In this document: positions 53,301 through 61,272 of the stretch, piece by piece | Position numbering within the stretch: position 1 is the first letter of the stretch | How the letters are laid out: each line of letters begins with the position of its first letter | Source: Amycolatopsis nalaikhensis | GTDB lineage: Bacteria; Actinomycetota; Actinomycetes; Mycobacteriales; Pseudonocardiaceae | Assembly (NCBI RefSeq): GCF_030264295.1 | Contig: NZ_CP127173.1 | Coordinates: forward strand, 3,417,501-3,481,500 | DNA length: 64,000 nt | Direction of reading: 5' to 3' | Notes under the pieces: generated by a model | Databases searched by the model: none | The model's input: the letters and a program-made list of their open reading frames with translations, nothing else | Told to the model about the DNA's origin: nothing | Program-made: the position numbers and the translations under genes

Positions 53301-54692
53301 GCCGGGGTAGAGGTCGGTGTCCGCGGGCAGTGTCGTGCCGCGGAACCACGCGTCGAAGAACTTCCGCAGGTCCTTCCCGCTGACCTGCGCCGCCATCGCC
53401 TCGAAGTCGGCCCACGTCGCGTTGCCGTGGCGATACCGCGACGGCCACTCGTGCAGCAGGCGGTCGAACGCCGGGTCGCCCATCTCGCGGCGCAGCGCGT
53501 GCATGGCCAGGATTCCCTTGTTGTACACGCCCTCGAACTCGTGGCCCTGGCCCATGCCGACCAGCTTCTGCGCCCAGAAGTCCGTGCTGGCGTGGGTGAT
53601 TTCGATGGCCGTGCGGTAGCGGTCGTCGAGGTTCTGGCCCTCGCGCTCGGCCCAGAGCCACTGCGCGTACGACGCGAAGCACTCGTTCAGGCAGATGTCG
53701 GACCAGTTGTCGAGCGACACCGAGTCGCCGAACCACTGGTGCGCGCTCTCGTGCACCAGCGTCGTCAGCTCCGCCCACTTCGCGTACGTCGGCCGCGTCT
53801 GCGTCTCCAGCGAGAAGTGGATGTCCTCGTCCAGGTAGATCCCGCCCGCCGCCGACTGCGGGTACGGGCCGAACTTGCCGCTCAGGAAGCCGAGGACCTC
53901 GGGGAGCCTGCCGCCGGTCGCGCGGCGGGCCTCCGCGCCCGGCGCGTACGCCGAGACCACCGGGGTGCCGTCCGGGAGTGTCGACCTGTCGACACTGAAC
54001 TTGCCGATCGCGATCGTCGTCAGGTAGCTCGCCACCGGGTTCGGCTCGGTCCACGTGCCCGGCGGGCCCTCGCGGCCGTTCGAAATCACCGTCCACCCGG
54101 CCGGGACGTGCGCGGTCAGCGTGAACGTCGCCTTGTCGCGCGGGGTCTCGTTCACCGGGAACCAGAACGCCGCCGAGTGCGGCTCGCCGACCATGTACGC
54201 GCCGCCGTCGGCCGAGTGCTGCCAGCCGTTCTCGCTGCCGCCGTCGTGCGGGGTCTTCGCCGGGTCGCCGCCGTAGCGCACCCGCGTGCGGAACGTCGTC
54301 CCGGCGCGGATCGGTGACGCCGGGGTGACGACCAGCTCGAACGCCTTCTCGCGGGTGAACGTCGCCGGTTTGCCGTCGACTTCGACGCTGCGCACGTCGA
54401 GCCCGCGCAGGTCCAGGTCGAACCGGCTGAGGTCCTGGGTGGCCTTCGCGGTGACCGTCGTGTCGCCGTCGAGGTGGCCGCTCGGCGGGTCGTACGTGAC
54501 GCCCACCTGGTAGCCGAGCGCGTCGTAGCCGCCGTTGCCGTCGTCCGGGTAATACGGATCACCGGCGCCGGACGCGCCGGGCGTCGGGTGCATCGGCGGG
54601 GGCGGTGGCGGCGCCGAGACGGCGTCACCGCTGCAGGCCGCGGCGAGGACCACCGCGGCGCAGACGGCGAGGGCGGCGAGTCGGCGGCGCAT
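53286..54692 (-). CDS. M1-family metallopeptidase lipoprotein (copy 2)
   Basis: 468 residues. Lipobox LAAAC at residues 16-20 predicts a membrane-tethered exported lipoprotein, followed by a Pro-rich linker. Zinc site HESAHQWFGDS near residue 315 with NECFASYAQWLW downstream. It shares the DPYYPDDGNGGYDALGY start and the overall layout with the paralogue at 43026, at roughly half identity by eye. The active-site loop reads YLDEDIHFSLET. Not in tandem with its paralogue. Confidence 0.9.
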   Translation of the reverse strand: MRRRLAALAVCAAVVLAAACSGDAVSAPPPPPPMHPTPGASGAGDPYYPDDGNGGYDALGYQVGVTYDPPSGHLDGDTTVTAKATQDLSRFDLDLRGLDVRSVEVDGKPATFTREKAFELVVTPASPIRAGTTFRTRVRYGGDPAKTPHDGGSENGWQHSADGGAYMVGEPHSAAFWFPVNETPRDKATFTLTAHVPAGWTVISNGREGPPGTWTEPNPVASYLTTIAIGKFSVDRSTLPDGTPVVSAYAPGAEARRATGGRLPEVLGFLSGKFGPYPQSAAGGIYLDEDIHFSLETQTRPTYAKWAELTTLVHESAHQWFGDSVSLDNWSDICLNECFASYAQWLWAEREGQNLDDRYRTAIEITHASTDFWAQKLVGMGQGHEFEGVYNKGILAMHALRREMGDPAFDRLLHEWPSRYRHGNATWADFEAMAAQVSGKDLRKFFDAWFRGTTLPADTDLYPGSLRS

Positions 54693-54708
54693 GAGACCAC
54701 CATAGGTG

Positions 54709-55506
54709 ATGGAAAGCGATCACTCGGTCACGTTCCGCACCAGGCATTATGGTGACCGCGTGCTCTGTTTCGGCGGCACCGGCGTGCCGATCGTGCTGCT
54801 CCACGGCCTGATGGGCCGCGCACGGACGTGGTGGCGGGTCGCGGAGTGGCTCCGGCCCTACGGCGCGGTGTACGGCCTCGACGCGCGCGGCCACGGCAGC
54901 GCGCCCCGCGTGGGCCCGTGGACCACCGAGCGGTTCACCGAGGACGTCGCCGACGCGCTCCGGACGCTCGACGCGGGCCCGGCGGTGCTCATCGGCCATT
55001 CGATGGGCGGCCTGCACGCGTGGTCGACCGCCGCGAAGCACCCGGAGCTGGTGCGCGCGGTCGTCTCGGAAGACTTCGCGCCGGACCAGCGCGGCCGGAC
55101 CGTCGAGACGTGGCGCGGGTACTTCGAGAGCTGGCCGGTGCCATTTTCCTCGCTCGACCACGTCCGCGCGTTCTTCGGCGACGCGGGCGAGTACTTCGCC
55201 GACTGCGTCGAGGAGCGCGACGACGGGTTCCACCTGGTCGCCGACCTCGAGGACCTGTACGTCATCGCCGCCGAGTGGGGCCGCCGCGACTACTGGTCCA
55301 TTGTGGACGCCATCCGCTGCCCGCTGCTGCTGGTCGAAGGCGAGCACACGGCGATGCCGCCGGGGCAGCAGGCGCTCGTCGCCGAACGGGTCCCCGGCGC
55401 GAAGCACCTGGTGGTCCCGGGTTCGGCCCACCTGCCCCACGACGAGGCCCCGGAGACCTACCGCGGCGCTGTCGAGGCGTTCCTCAGCCAGGTGCTGGGC
55501 CGCTGA
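54709..55506 (+). CDS. Alpha/beta hydrolase
   Basis: 265 residues. Oxyanion motif VLLHGLMGRARTW near residue 28, nucleophile elbow IGHSMGGLHAWS near 95 (Ser), and a catalytic His region in GSAHLPHDEAPE near 245. Position between mhuD and mutY matches Rv3591c. Substrate unknown. ATG at 54709; a GTG just before it is possible. Divergent from the M1 lipoprotein gene across only 16 bp, so promoters must overlap coding sequence. Confidence 0.88.
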   Translation: MESDHSVTFRTRHYGDRVLCFGGTGVPIVLLHGLMGRARTWWRVAEWLRPYGAVYGLDARGHGSAPRVGPWTTERFTEDVADALRTLDAGPAVLIGHSMGGLHAWSTAAKHPELVRAVVSEDFAPDQRGRTVETWRGYFESWPVPFSSLDHVRAFFGDAGEYFADCVEERDDGFHLVADLEDLYVIAAEWGRRDYWSIVDAIRCPLLLVEGEHTAMPPGQQALVAERVPGAKHLVVPGSAHLPHDEAPETYRGAVEAFLSQVLGR

Positions 55507-55572
55507 CGGGCCCGGCAGGGGGGACGGTGCACCGCACGCGCCGTTGAGCACGGCGCACCGACCGCCCTGCCG

Positions 55573-55628
55573 GAGCTTTCACGTGAAAGCTCGGACCTGG
55601 GGCGGCACTTTCACGTGAAAGTGCCGCC
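55573..55628. repeat. Two TTTCACGTGAAA palindromes in tandem
   Basis: GAGCTTTCACGTGAAAGCTC (55573-55592) and a 28-bp palindrome with arms GGCGGCACTTTCAC/GTGAAAGTGCCGCC (55601-55628). The second shares its inner 28 bp with the palindrome after glyA (2288-2325). They lie between convergent hydrolase and amidase genes. Confidence 0.9.
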
Positions 55629-55631
55629 GGG

Positions 55632-56588
55632 TCACGCGCGGGAGAGGTCGGCTCGCCAGGCCGCCGTGGAGCGGTCCGAGGGCACGATGAGCGGCCAGAC
55701 GTCGGCGCCGAGGAAGCCGGTTTCGTCGGCCGCCTTGGCCGCCGTGCAGGTGTCCTTCGCCAGCCCGGCCCGCGCCGAGAGCGCGGCCACGGCGTCCTTT
55801 GTGGACTTCCCGAAGACGCCGTCGGTGGGGACGCCGAACCCGGCGTCGCGGAGGAACTGCTGCGCCAGCTGGACCTTTTTGCCCGTATCGCCCGGCTTCA
55901 GCAGCGGCCACTCGGCTTCGGTGCGCGCGACCGAGACGCCGAGGACGCGGCCGACCGCGGTCCGCAGCTCCGGCAGCCGGTCGTAGAGCACCTGGCCGCA
56001 GCACTCGGTCGAGTTGAAGTCGCGGTGGCCCTTGATGAACTCGGGCGTGATCGAGTACTGGTGCGCGACGTAGGCGACCAGGCCGACGAGCGAGTCCCAC
56101 AGCGCCGGCGTGACGTCGACGGTGGAGTACAGGCCTTCGTTCTCGATGCCGATGCACTCGCTGTTGTGGTTGCCGACGTTGGCGCCCTGGACGTGCCGGG
56201 TGCCGCCGCGCAGGATCTCCAGGCTGCGGTGGCGTCCTTCGGTGATGAAGCCGCCGCGGCTGTTCGTGAACTGCTGGCCGGTGTCGATCCAGCCGCGCGT
56301 GTCCATGTGGAAGTTCTGGATGTCGCGCGAGATCTGGAACGCGTGGGCGAGCGAGTAGTCGGTGTTGTTGCCGGGATCCACCGTGTGGTGCACGACGATG
56401 TAGGTCGGCTTGTGGTCTTCGACCACGATCGTGCCGGTGGCGGGGCGGGCGCCCCACTCGGACGTCGAGTGGATCGTCGGTGTCGGCACGGCCGCCGCGG
56501 CCGTCCCCGTGGTCGTCATCCCCAGTGCGCCGGCCGCGGTCGCGGTCACCCCCGCCTTGAGCAGGGTCCGGCGGTCAACAGTGACCAT
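55632..56588 (-). CDS. Tat-exported N-acetylmuramoyl-L-alanine amidase (PGRP type) with peptidoglycan-binding domain
   Basis: 318 residues. A twin-arginine signal (DRRTLLKAG plus a hydrophobic Ala/Gly stretch to about 35) is followed by a PGRP/amidase_2 domain. Zinc ligands lie in IVVHHTVD near 65 and GHRDFNSTECCG near 192; the Cys matches the amidase-active type. A peptidoglycan-binding helical domain follows from about 235 (KKVQLAQQFLRDAGF, TDGVFGKSTKDAV). It cuts the stem peptide from muramic acid outside the cell. Confidence 0.93.
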   Translation of the reverse strand: MVTVDRRTLLKAGVTATAAGALGMTTTGTAAAAVPTPTIHSTSEWGARPATGTIVVEDHKPTYIVVHHTVDPGNNTDYSLAHAFQISRDIQNFHMDTRGWIDTGQQFTNSRGGFITEGRHRSLEILRGGTRHVQGANVGNHNSECIGIENEGLYSTVDVTPALWDSLVGLVAYVAHQYSITPEFIKGHRDFNSTECCGQVLYDRLPELRTAVGRVLGVSVARTEAEWPLLKPGDTGKKVQLAQQFLRDAGFGVPTDGVFGKSTKDAVAALSARAGLAKDTCTAAKAADETGFLGADVWPLIVPSDRSTAAWRADLSRA

Positions 56589-56651
56589 GCGGAGAAAGGT
56601 AACTCCGGATCGCGTCGATGACAACTATTGACCAACTTTGGTCGTAGTGCG

Positions 56652-57527
56652 TCAGTGTTCACCCGGGAGAGCGAAGAGACCGTCGCGGGTTTGTTCGAGC
56701 AGGCCGTCGACCAGCAGCGAGTCGAGGCAGCGGTCGCGCTGGCCGCCGTCGTGCCACACCAGGTCGAGGCGAGCCTTCTCGACCGGGCCCTCGCTGCCGC
56801 GCAGGACGTCGAGCAGCCGCCCGCGGACCTGCCGGTCGGTGCCGGCGAACTTCTGCACGGGCTTGGCCGGGCCGGTGTACTCCGGGCGGCCGGCGAGCTG
56901 CCACGCGCATTCGTCGTGGATCGGGCAGTCGGCGCACTTCGGCGCACGCGCGGTGCAGATCAAGGCGCCGAGCTCCATGATCGCGGCGGAGAACTTCGCC
57001 GCGGGGGCGTCGTCGGCGGGCAGCAGCGCCTCGACGTCGGCCATGTCCCGGGTGTTCGACGCGGGCCCGGCGTCCCCGGCCCCGTGCACGGCCCGCGCGA
57101 CGACCCGCCGCACGTTGGTGTCGACGACGGGCGCGCGCCGCCCGTAGGCGAACGCGGCGACGGCCCGCGCGGTGTAGGCGCCGATCCCGGGAAGCGCGAG
57201 CAGGGTGTCCACATCGGACGGGACGACGTCGCCGTGCTCGGCGGCGATGACCCCGGCGGCCTCGTGGAGCCGCAGGGCGCGACGCGGGTAGCCGAGCTTG
57301 CCCCAGGCACGCACGACCTCGCCTTGCGACGACGCGGCCAGCGCCGAGGGCACCGGCCAGCGCGCCATCCACTCGTGCCAGATCGGCTGCACCCGGGCGA
57401 CGGGCGTCTGCTGCAGCATGATCTCGCTGACCAGCACGCCCCACGCCGAGCAGTCCGGTTCGCGCCACGGCAGGTCCCGGCCGTGCGCGGAGAACCAGTC
57501 GAGCAGTACGTCAGCGTCCACAGCCAC
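56652..57527 (-). CDS. mutY: Adenine DNA glycosylase
   Basis: 291 residues. It removes A opposite 8-oxoguanine. Catalytic Glu in VSEIMLQQTPVARV near residue 35, helix-hairpin-helix LPGIGAYTARAVAAF near 112, catalytic Asp in VVDTNVRRV, and iron-sulfur ligands C-x6-C-x2-C-x5-C (CTARAPKCADCPIHDEC) near 190. Shorter than E. coli MutY, with a reduced C-terminal domain, as is common in actinobacteria. GTG start. Confidence 0.95.
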   Translation of the reverse strand: MAVDADVLLDWFSAHGRDLPWREPDCSAWGVLVSEIMLQQTPVARVQPIWHEWMARWPVPSALAASSQGEVVRAWGKLGYPRRALRLHEAAGVIAAEHGDVVPSDVDTLLALPGIGAYTARAVAAFAYGRRAPVVDTNVRRVVARAVHGAGDAGPASNTRDMADVEALLPADDAPAAKFSAAIMELGALICTARAPKCADCPIHDECAWQLAGRPEYTGPAKPVQKFAGTDRQVRGRLLDVLRGSEGPVEKARLDLVWHDGGQRDRCLDSLLVDGLLEQTRDGLFALPGEH

Positions 57528-57576
57528 GCGCCCATTGAACCCCAGGCGCCCACCGGCCCAGGCAGGTGGCCGGGTG

Positions 57577-57622
57577 GTCGTGAGTGTTTAGGGCGGTTAG
57601 AACCGCCCTAAACACTCACGAC
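57577..57622. terminator. 46-bp perfect palindrome upstream of mutY
   Basis: Perfect 22-bp arms (GTCGTGAGTGTTTAGGGCGG...) around AG. It lies 14 bp past the carbonic anhydrase stop on the minus strand, so it probably terminates that gene before mutY. Near-copy of 47768-47819. Confidence 0.8.
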
Positions 57623-57636
57623 AGCTTGAGCCGCGC

Positions 57637-58128
57637 CTACTTCACCTCGGTGAGCCGCCCGATTTTGACGTCGTAGACGAAGCCGCGGACGTTCTCCGTG
57701 TGCGGCAGGTACGCGCTGCGCCGCACCCGCTCCATCGACGTCCGGACGCTGTTCTCGACGTTGCGGAACGCCTCGACCGCCCACGTCGGGCGCAGGCCGG
57801 TGGCCTCTTCCAGCTCGTCCTTGAAGTCGTCCTCGGTGACCATCGACAGGCCGCACTCCGTGTGCTGGACGATCAGCACCTCGCGGGTGCCCAGCTTGCG
57901 CTGCGAAAGCGCCAGCGAGCGGATCACGTCGTCGGTCACCACGCCGCCCGCGTTGCGGAGGACGTGCGACTCGCCCTGCAGGAGCCCGAAGATCTCGAAC
58001 ACCCGGATCCGGGCGTCCATGCAGGTCAGGACGGCCACCTGGAGGGACGGCCGCGGCGTCGACCGGTCACCGGGCGTGATGTCGCCGATTTCCTGGTTGC
58101 GCTTGAGCAGTACGTCGATCGAGGTCAT
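57637..58128 (-). CDS. Beta-class carbonic anhydrase
   Basis: 163 residues. Zinc ligands Cys and Asp/Arg dyad in LTCMDARIRVFEIFG near residue 35, then HTECGL near 88, which gives the His and second Cys. NAGGVVTDDVIRSLALSQ lies between. It interconverts CO2 and bicarbonate in the cytosol. It follows mutY in the M. tuberculosis order (Rv3588c). RBS AGGTGACC. Confidence 0.93.
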   Translation of the reverse strand: MTSIDVLLKRNQEIGDITPGDRSTPRPSLQVAVLTCMDARIRVFEIFGLLQGESHVLRNAGGVVTDDVIRSLALSQRKLGTREVLIVQHTECGLSMVTEDDFKDELEEATGLRPTWAVEAFRNVENSVRTSMERVRRSAYLPHTENVRGFVYDVKIGRLTEVK

Positions 58129-58231
58129 CGGTCACCTTCCGGCCAGTGGCCCCGCGGCGCGGGCGGGCCACTCCATTTGACCCGGTGAGTACCCCGGCGG
58201 GCAATGCACTACGAGCTATGTCACGGCGGGT

Positions 58232-59332
58232 TCAGCCGCCGAACCAGGGCTCCTCGACCGTTCGCGGCGGCGCCGACGTCCGTCCGATGCGCAGCTCGGT
58301 CGGCAGCGTGATCACCTTCGGGGCACTGCGCTCGGCCGAGCCGAGCAGCAGCCGCCCGGCCGTCTTGCCCTTTTCGAGCACCGGCTGGTGGACCGTGGTG
58401 AGCCCGATCCGCTCGGCTTCGGCGATGCCGTCGAAGCCGGTGACCGTGAGGTCCTGGGGCACGCGCAGGCCCCGCCGCTCGGCTTCGGCCATGGCGCCGA
58501 GCGCGAGGATGTCCGACGTGCAGATCACGGCCGTGATCTGCGGATACGCGTCCAGGAGCTGCCGGGCCGCGGAGGCGCCGTCGTCCACCGTGTGGTCGAA
58601 CCGCTCGACGACCGGGACGCCCGCCCAGTCGACCCCGGCCGCCGAGAACGCGACGGCGAGGGCCTCCAGCCGGGTGCGCTGGACGTGGAAGTGCGCGCCG
58701 CTCTGGCGGGCGGCCGAGACGAAGTCGTCGTTGCGCTCGCGCGCGAGGCGCATGCAGATGACGCCGACCTGCCGGTGCCCCAGCGTCACCAGGTGCTCGG
58801 CGATCTTGCCGACCGCCGCCGCGTCGTCCGGGCCGACGCGGTCGATGCCTTCGAGGCTCGGCTGGTCGATGATCACCGTCGGCACCGGCCGCTCCAGCAC
58901 GGCGGCCAGGTGCGGGTCGTCGTCCGGCACGGAGTAGACGACGAAGCCGTCGACGCCCGCGCGGTGCACCGCGGCGACGTCCTCGCGGCCCGGGCTGGCC
59001 GGCACGAGGTGCAGGCCGACGCCGGCGTCCTCACAGGCCAGCGCCAGTCCTTCGAGCACGCCGACGGCGGCGGGGTCGCGGAAGGCGTAGGAGAGGTTCT
59101 CGGTGAGCAGCAGCCCGACCGCGCCCGCCTTGCGCGTGCGCAGGGAGCGGGCGACGGGGTCGGGGCCCGGGTAGCCGAGGCGCCGCGCGGTCTCGAGGAC
59201 TCGGCGGCGCAGTTCCGGGGACAGCTGGTCCGGCCGGTTGTAGGCGTTGGACACCGTGGTCCTGGACACACCGAGCTCCGCCGCGAGCGACGCCAGCGTC
59301 GCCTGCCTCCGGGTGCGAATAGGACGGCCCAT
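58232..59332 (-). CDS. LacI-family transcriptional regulator
   Basis: 366 residues. N-terminal helix-turn-helix LASLAAELGVSRTTVSNAYN with a hinge helix (LSPELRRRVLETARRLGY), then a periplasmic-binding-protein-like effector domain (AVGLLLTENLSYAFRDPAAV; ICTSDILALGAMAEAERRG). Effector is normally a sugar or nucleoside; unknown here. ATG 59332 (MGRPIRTRRQAT). It faces znuA divergently across 177 bp with its own palindromic operator, but a link to zinc is not implied. Confidence 0.9.
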   Translation of the reverse strand: MGRPIRTRRQATLASLAAELGVSRTTVSNAYNRPDQLSPELRRRVLETARRLGYPGPDPVARSLRTRKAGAVGLLLTENLSYAFRDPAAVGVLEGLALACEDAGVGLHLVPASPGREDVAAVHRAGVDGFVVYSVPDDDPHLAAVLERPVPTVIIDQPSLEGIDRVGPDDAAAVGKIAEHLVTLGHRQVGVICMRLARERNDDFVSAARQSGAHFHVQRTRLEALAVAFSAAGVDWAGVPVVERFDHTVDDGASAARQLLDAYPQITAVICTSDILALGAMAEAERRGLRVPQDLTVTGFDGIAEAERIGLTTVHQPVLEKGKTAGRLLLGSAERSAPKVITLPTELRIGRTSAPPRTVEEPWFGG

Positions 59333-59337
59333 CAGCA

Positions 59338-59350
59338 AACCGTAACGGTT
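59338..59350. promoter_or_regulatory. Candidate LacI operator
   Basis: AACCGTAACGGTT, a perfect 6-1-6 palindrome 5 bp upstream of the LacI start codon, placed for autorepression. The assignment rests on symmetry and position alone. Confidence 0.5.
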
Positions 59351-59471
59351 CAGATCGTTTTCCTGAAGAGACACCCCGCGTGGTCGATGTCTCGATCCGC
59401 ATGCATGAAGACGCATACACCAAAACGGGGTCGACGGGCCAGGAAGTCATCCGGATGGGGTAAGGTGAATC

Positions 59472-59489
59472 TGACAACGGTTTCCATTA
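59472..59489. promoter_or_regulatory. Candidate Zur box before znuA
   Basis: TGACAACGGTTTCCATTA resembles the actinobacterial Zur site (TGAaAATG-type dyad) with a few mismatches. TAAGGT at 59461-59466 is a likely -10 just upstream, so a bound Zur would block transcription start when zinc is plentiful. Confidence 0.6.
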
Positions 59490-59509
59490 GCGTCTCCAGG
59501 AGTCCCTCG

Positions 59510-60421
59510 ATGAGTTCCCGCCGCACCAGGAGCGTGCTCGCCGCCGCTTCGGCCCTTTCCGTCTTCGCGCTGGCCGCGTGCTCCAGCGGGTCCTCCGGCT
59601 CCGACGGCGGCGGGCAGTCCGGCGGCGACGGCAAGATCAAGGTCGTCGCCTCGACCGACGTCTGGGGCAGCGTGGTCAGCGCCGTCGGCGGCGACAAGGT
59701 CGACGTCAAATCGATCATCCACGACCCGTCGGCCGACCCGCACTCGTACGAGACGACGGCGGACGACGCGCTCGCGGCGAAGGACGCGAAGCTGCTGCTG
59801 TCCAACGGCGGCGGCTACGACGAGTTCTTCGGCAAGCTCACCGAGCAGGCGGGCGACGCGAAGAAGCTCGTCGCCTACGACATCGCCGCGACCGGCGACG
59901 AGAACGAGCACGTCTGGTACGACCTGCCGGGCGTCGACAAGGTCGCCGACCAGGTCGCCGCGCAGCTGGGCGAGCTGCAGCCGGCGTCGAAGCAGCAGTT
60001 CACCGACAACGCGAACGCGTTCAAGGCGAAGGTCGACGCGCTCGAGAAGCGGCTCGAAGAGCTGGGCACCGGCCACCCGGGCACGAAGGTCGTCGTCACC
60101 GAGCCGGTCGCGCACTACCTGCTGGAGAGCGCGAAGATCACGGACGCGACGCCGAAGGCCTTCTCCGACGCGGTGGAGAACGACACGGACGTCCCGGCCG
60201 GCGCGGTCAGCGAGTACAAGCAGCTCATCGCGACCAAGCAGGTCAAGGCGCTGGTCAACAACGAGCAGACGGTGACGCCGTTGACCCAGGACGTCGTCAA
60301 GCAGGCGAAGGACGCGGGCATCGGCGTGGTCGGCGTGACCGAGACGCTGCCGCAGGGTGTGACGGACTACATTGTCTGGATGACCGGGGAAGTCGACGAG
60401 CTGGCGGGGGCGTTGAAGTAG
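59510..60421 (+). CDS. znuA: Zinc ABC transporter substrate-binding lipoprotein
   Basis: 303 residues. Lipobox ALAAC near residue 24, Ser/Gly linker, then a cluster-9 (metal) binding protein: VVASTDVWGSVVSAVGG, metal His in DPHSYETTADD, a second His in ENEHVWYD, and a third in EPVAHYLLES, with Asp/Glu near the end. There is no His-rich loop, unlike many zinc-specific relatives, so manganese cannot be excluded. RBS AGGAG (59498-59502). Confidence 0.9.
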   Translation: MSSRRTRSVLAAASALSVFALAACSSGSSGSDGGGQSGGDGKIKVVASTDVWGSVVSAVGGDKVDVKSIIHDPSADPHSYETTADDALAAKDAKLLLSNGGGYDEFFGKLTEQAGDAKKLVAYDIAATGDENEHVWYDLPGVDKVADQVAAQLGELQPASKQQFTDNANAFKAKVDALEKRLEELGTGHPGTKVVVTEPVAHYLLESAKITDATPKAFSDAVENDTDVPAGAVSEYKQLIATKQVKALVNNEQTVTPLTQDVVKQAKDAGIGVVGVTETLPQGVTDYIVWMTGEVDELAGALK

Positions 60422-60423
60422 CC

Positions 60424-61269
60424 ATGCCTCTTGTCTCCGACGACGTACGCCCCGCGGTCCGGGTCCGCGGGGCGGGCCTGGCGTTCGGCCCCCGCACCCT
60501 CTGGTCGGGGCTGGACCTCGTCGTCGAGCCGGGGGAGTTCCTCGCCGTGCTCGGCCCGAACGGTTCCGGCAAGAGCAGCCTCCTCAAGGCGCTGCTCGGC
60601 ATGCAGGGCCTGTCGGCGGGCACGGTCGAGATCGCGGGCGGCCGCCCCGGCGGCGCGAACCGCAAGGTCGGCTACATCCCGCAGCAGCGCGCGATCGACG
60701 AGTCGCTGACGCTGCGCGGGGTCGACCTGGTCGGGCTGGGCCTCGACGGTCACCGCTGGGGCACGGGCTTGTTCGGCATGGCGGCCCGGCGCCGCCGCGT
60801 CACGGAAGCGATCGAGGCGGTCGGCGGCACGCGTTACGCGAGGCAGCCGGTGGGCCGCCTGTCCGGCGGCGAGCAGCAGCGGCTGCGGGTGGCGCAGGCC
60901 CTGGTCGGCAACCCCGAAGTGCTGCTGTGCGACGAGCCGCTGCTGTCGCTGGACCTGGCGCACCAGCGCGCGATCAGCGAGCTGATCGACTCCCGGCGGC
61001 GCGACGCCGGCACCGCGGTGCTGTTCGTGACGCACGAGATCAACCCCGTGCTGCCGTTCGTCGACCGGGTGTTGTACCTGGTCAACGGCCAGTTCCGGAT
61101 CGGCAAGCCGGACGAGGTGATGACCTCGGAGACGCTGACCGAGCTGTACGGCACCCGCGTCGAGGTGCTCAAGGTCGGCGGGCAGATCCACATCGCGGGC
61201 GCGCAGAGCGCGTTGTGCGAGGAGGAGCCGCACCACCACGAACACGACGTAGAAGAGCAAGTGGGCTGA
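60424..61269 (+). CDS. znuC: Zinc ABC transporter ATPase with His-rich tail
   Basis: 281 residues. Walker A AVLGPNGSGKSSLLKAL near 40, signature RLSGGEQQRLRVAQAL near 140, Walker B VLLCDEPLLSLD near 160. The C-terminal ~20 residues contain EEEPHHHEHD, a likely metal-binding tail not needed for ATPase activity. Starts 2 nt after znuA. Drives the ZnuB permease. Confidence 0.92.
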   Translation: MPLVSDDVRPAVRVRGAGLAFGPRTLWSGLDLVVEPGEFLAVLGPNGSGKSSLLKALLGMQGLSAGTVEIAGGRPGGANRKVGYIPQQRAIDESLTLRGVDLVGLGLDGHRWGTGLFGMAARRRRVTEAIEAVGGTRYARQPVGRLSGGEQQRLRVAQALVGNPEVLLCDEPLLSLDLAHQRAISELIDSRRRDAGTAVLFVTHEINPVLPFVDRVLYLVNGQFRIGKPDEVMTSETLTELYGTRVEVLKVGGQIHIAGAQSALCEEEPHHHEHDVEEQVG

Positions 61270-61272
61270 GTC

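Noticed and set aside
57637..59332. LacI regulator as controller of znuABC
   Set aside because: LacI proteins normally sense sugars; its palindrome lies at its own start and the zinc operon has a separate Zur-like site.
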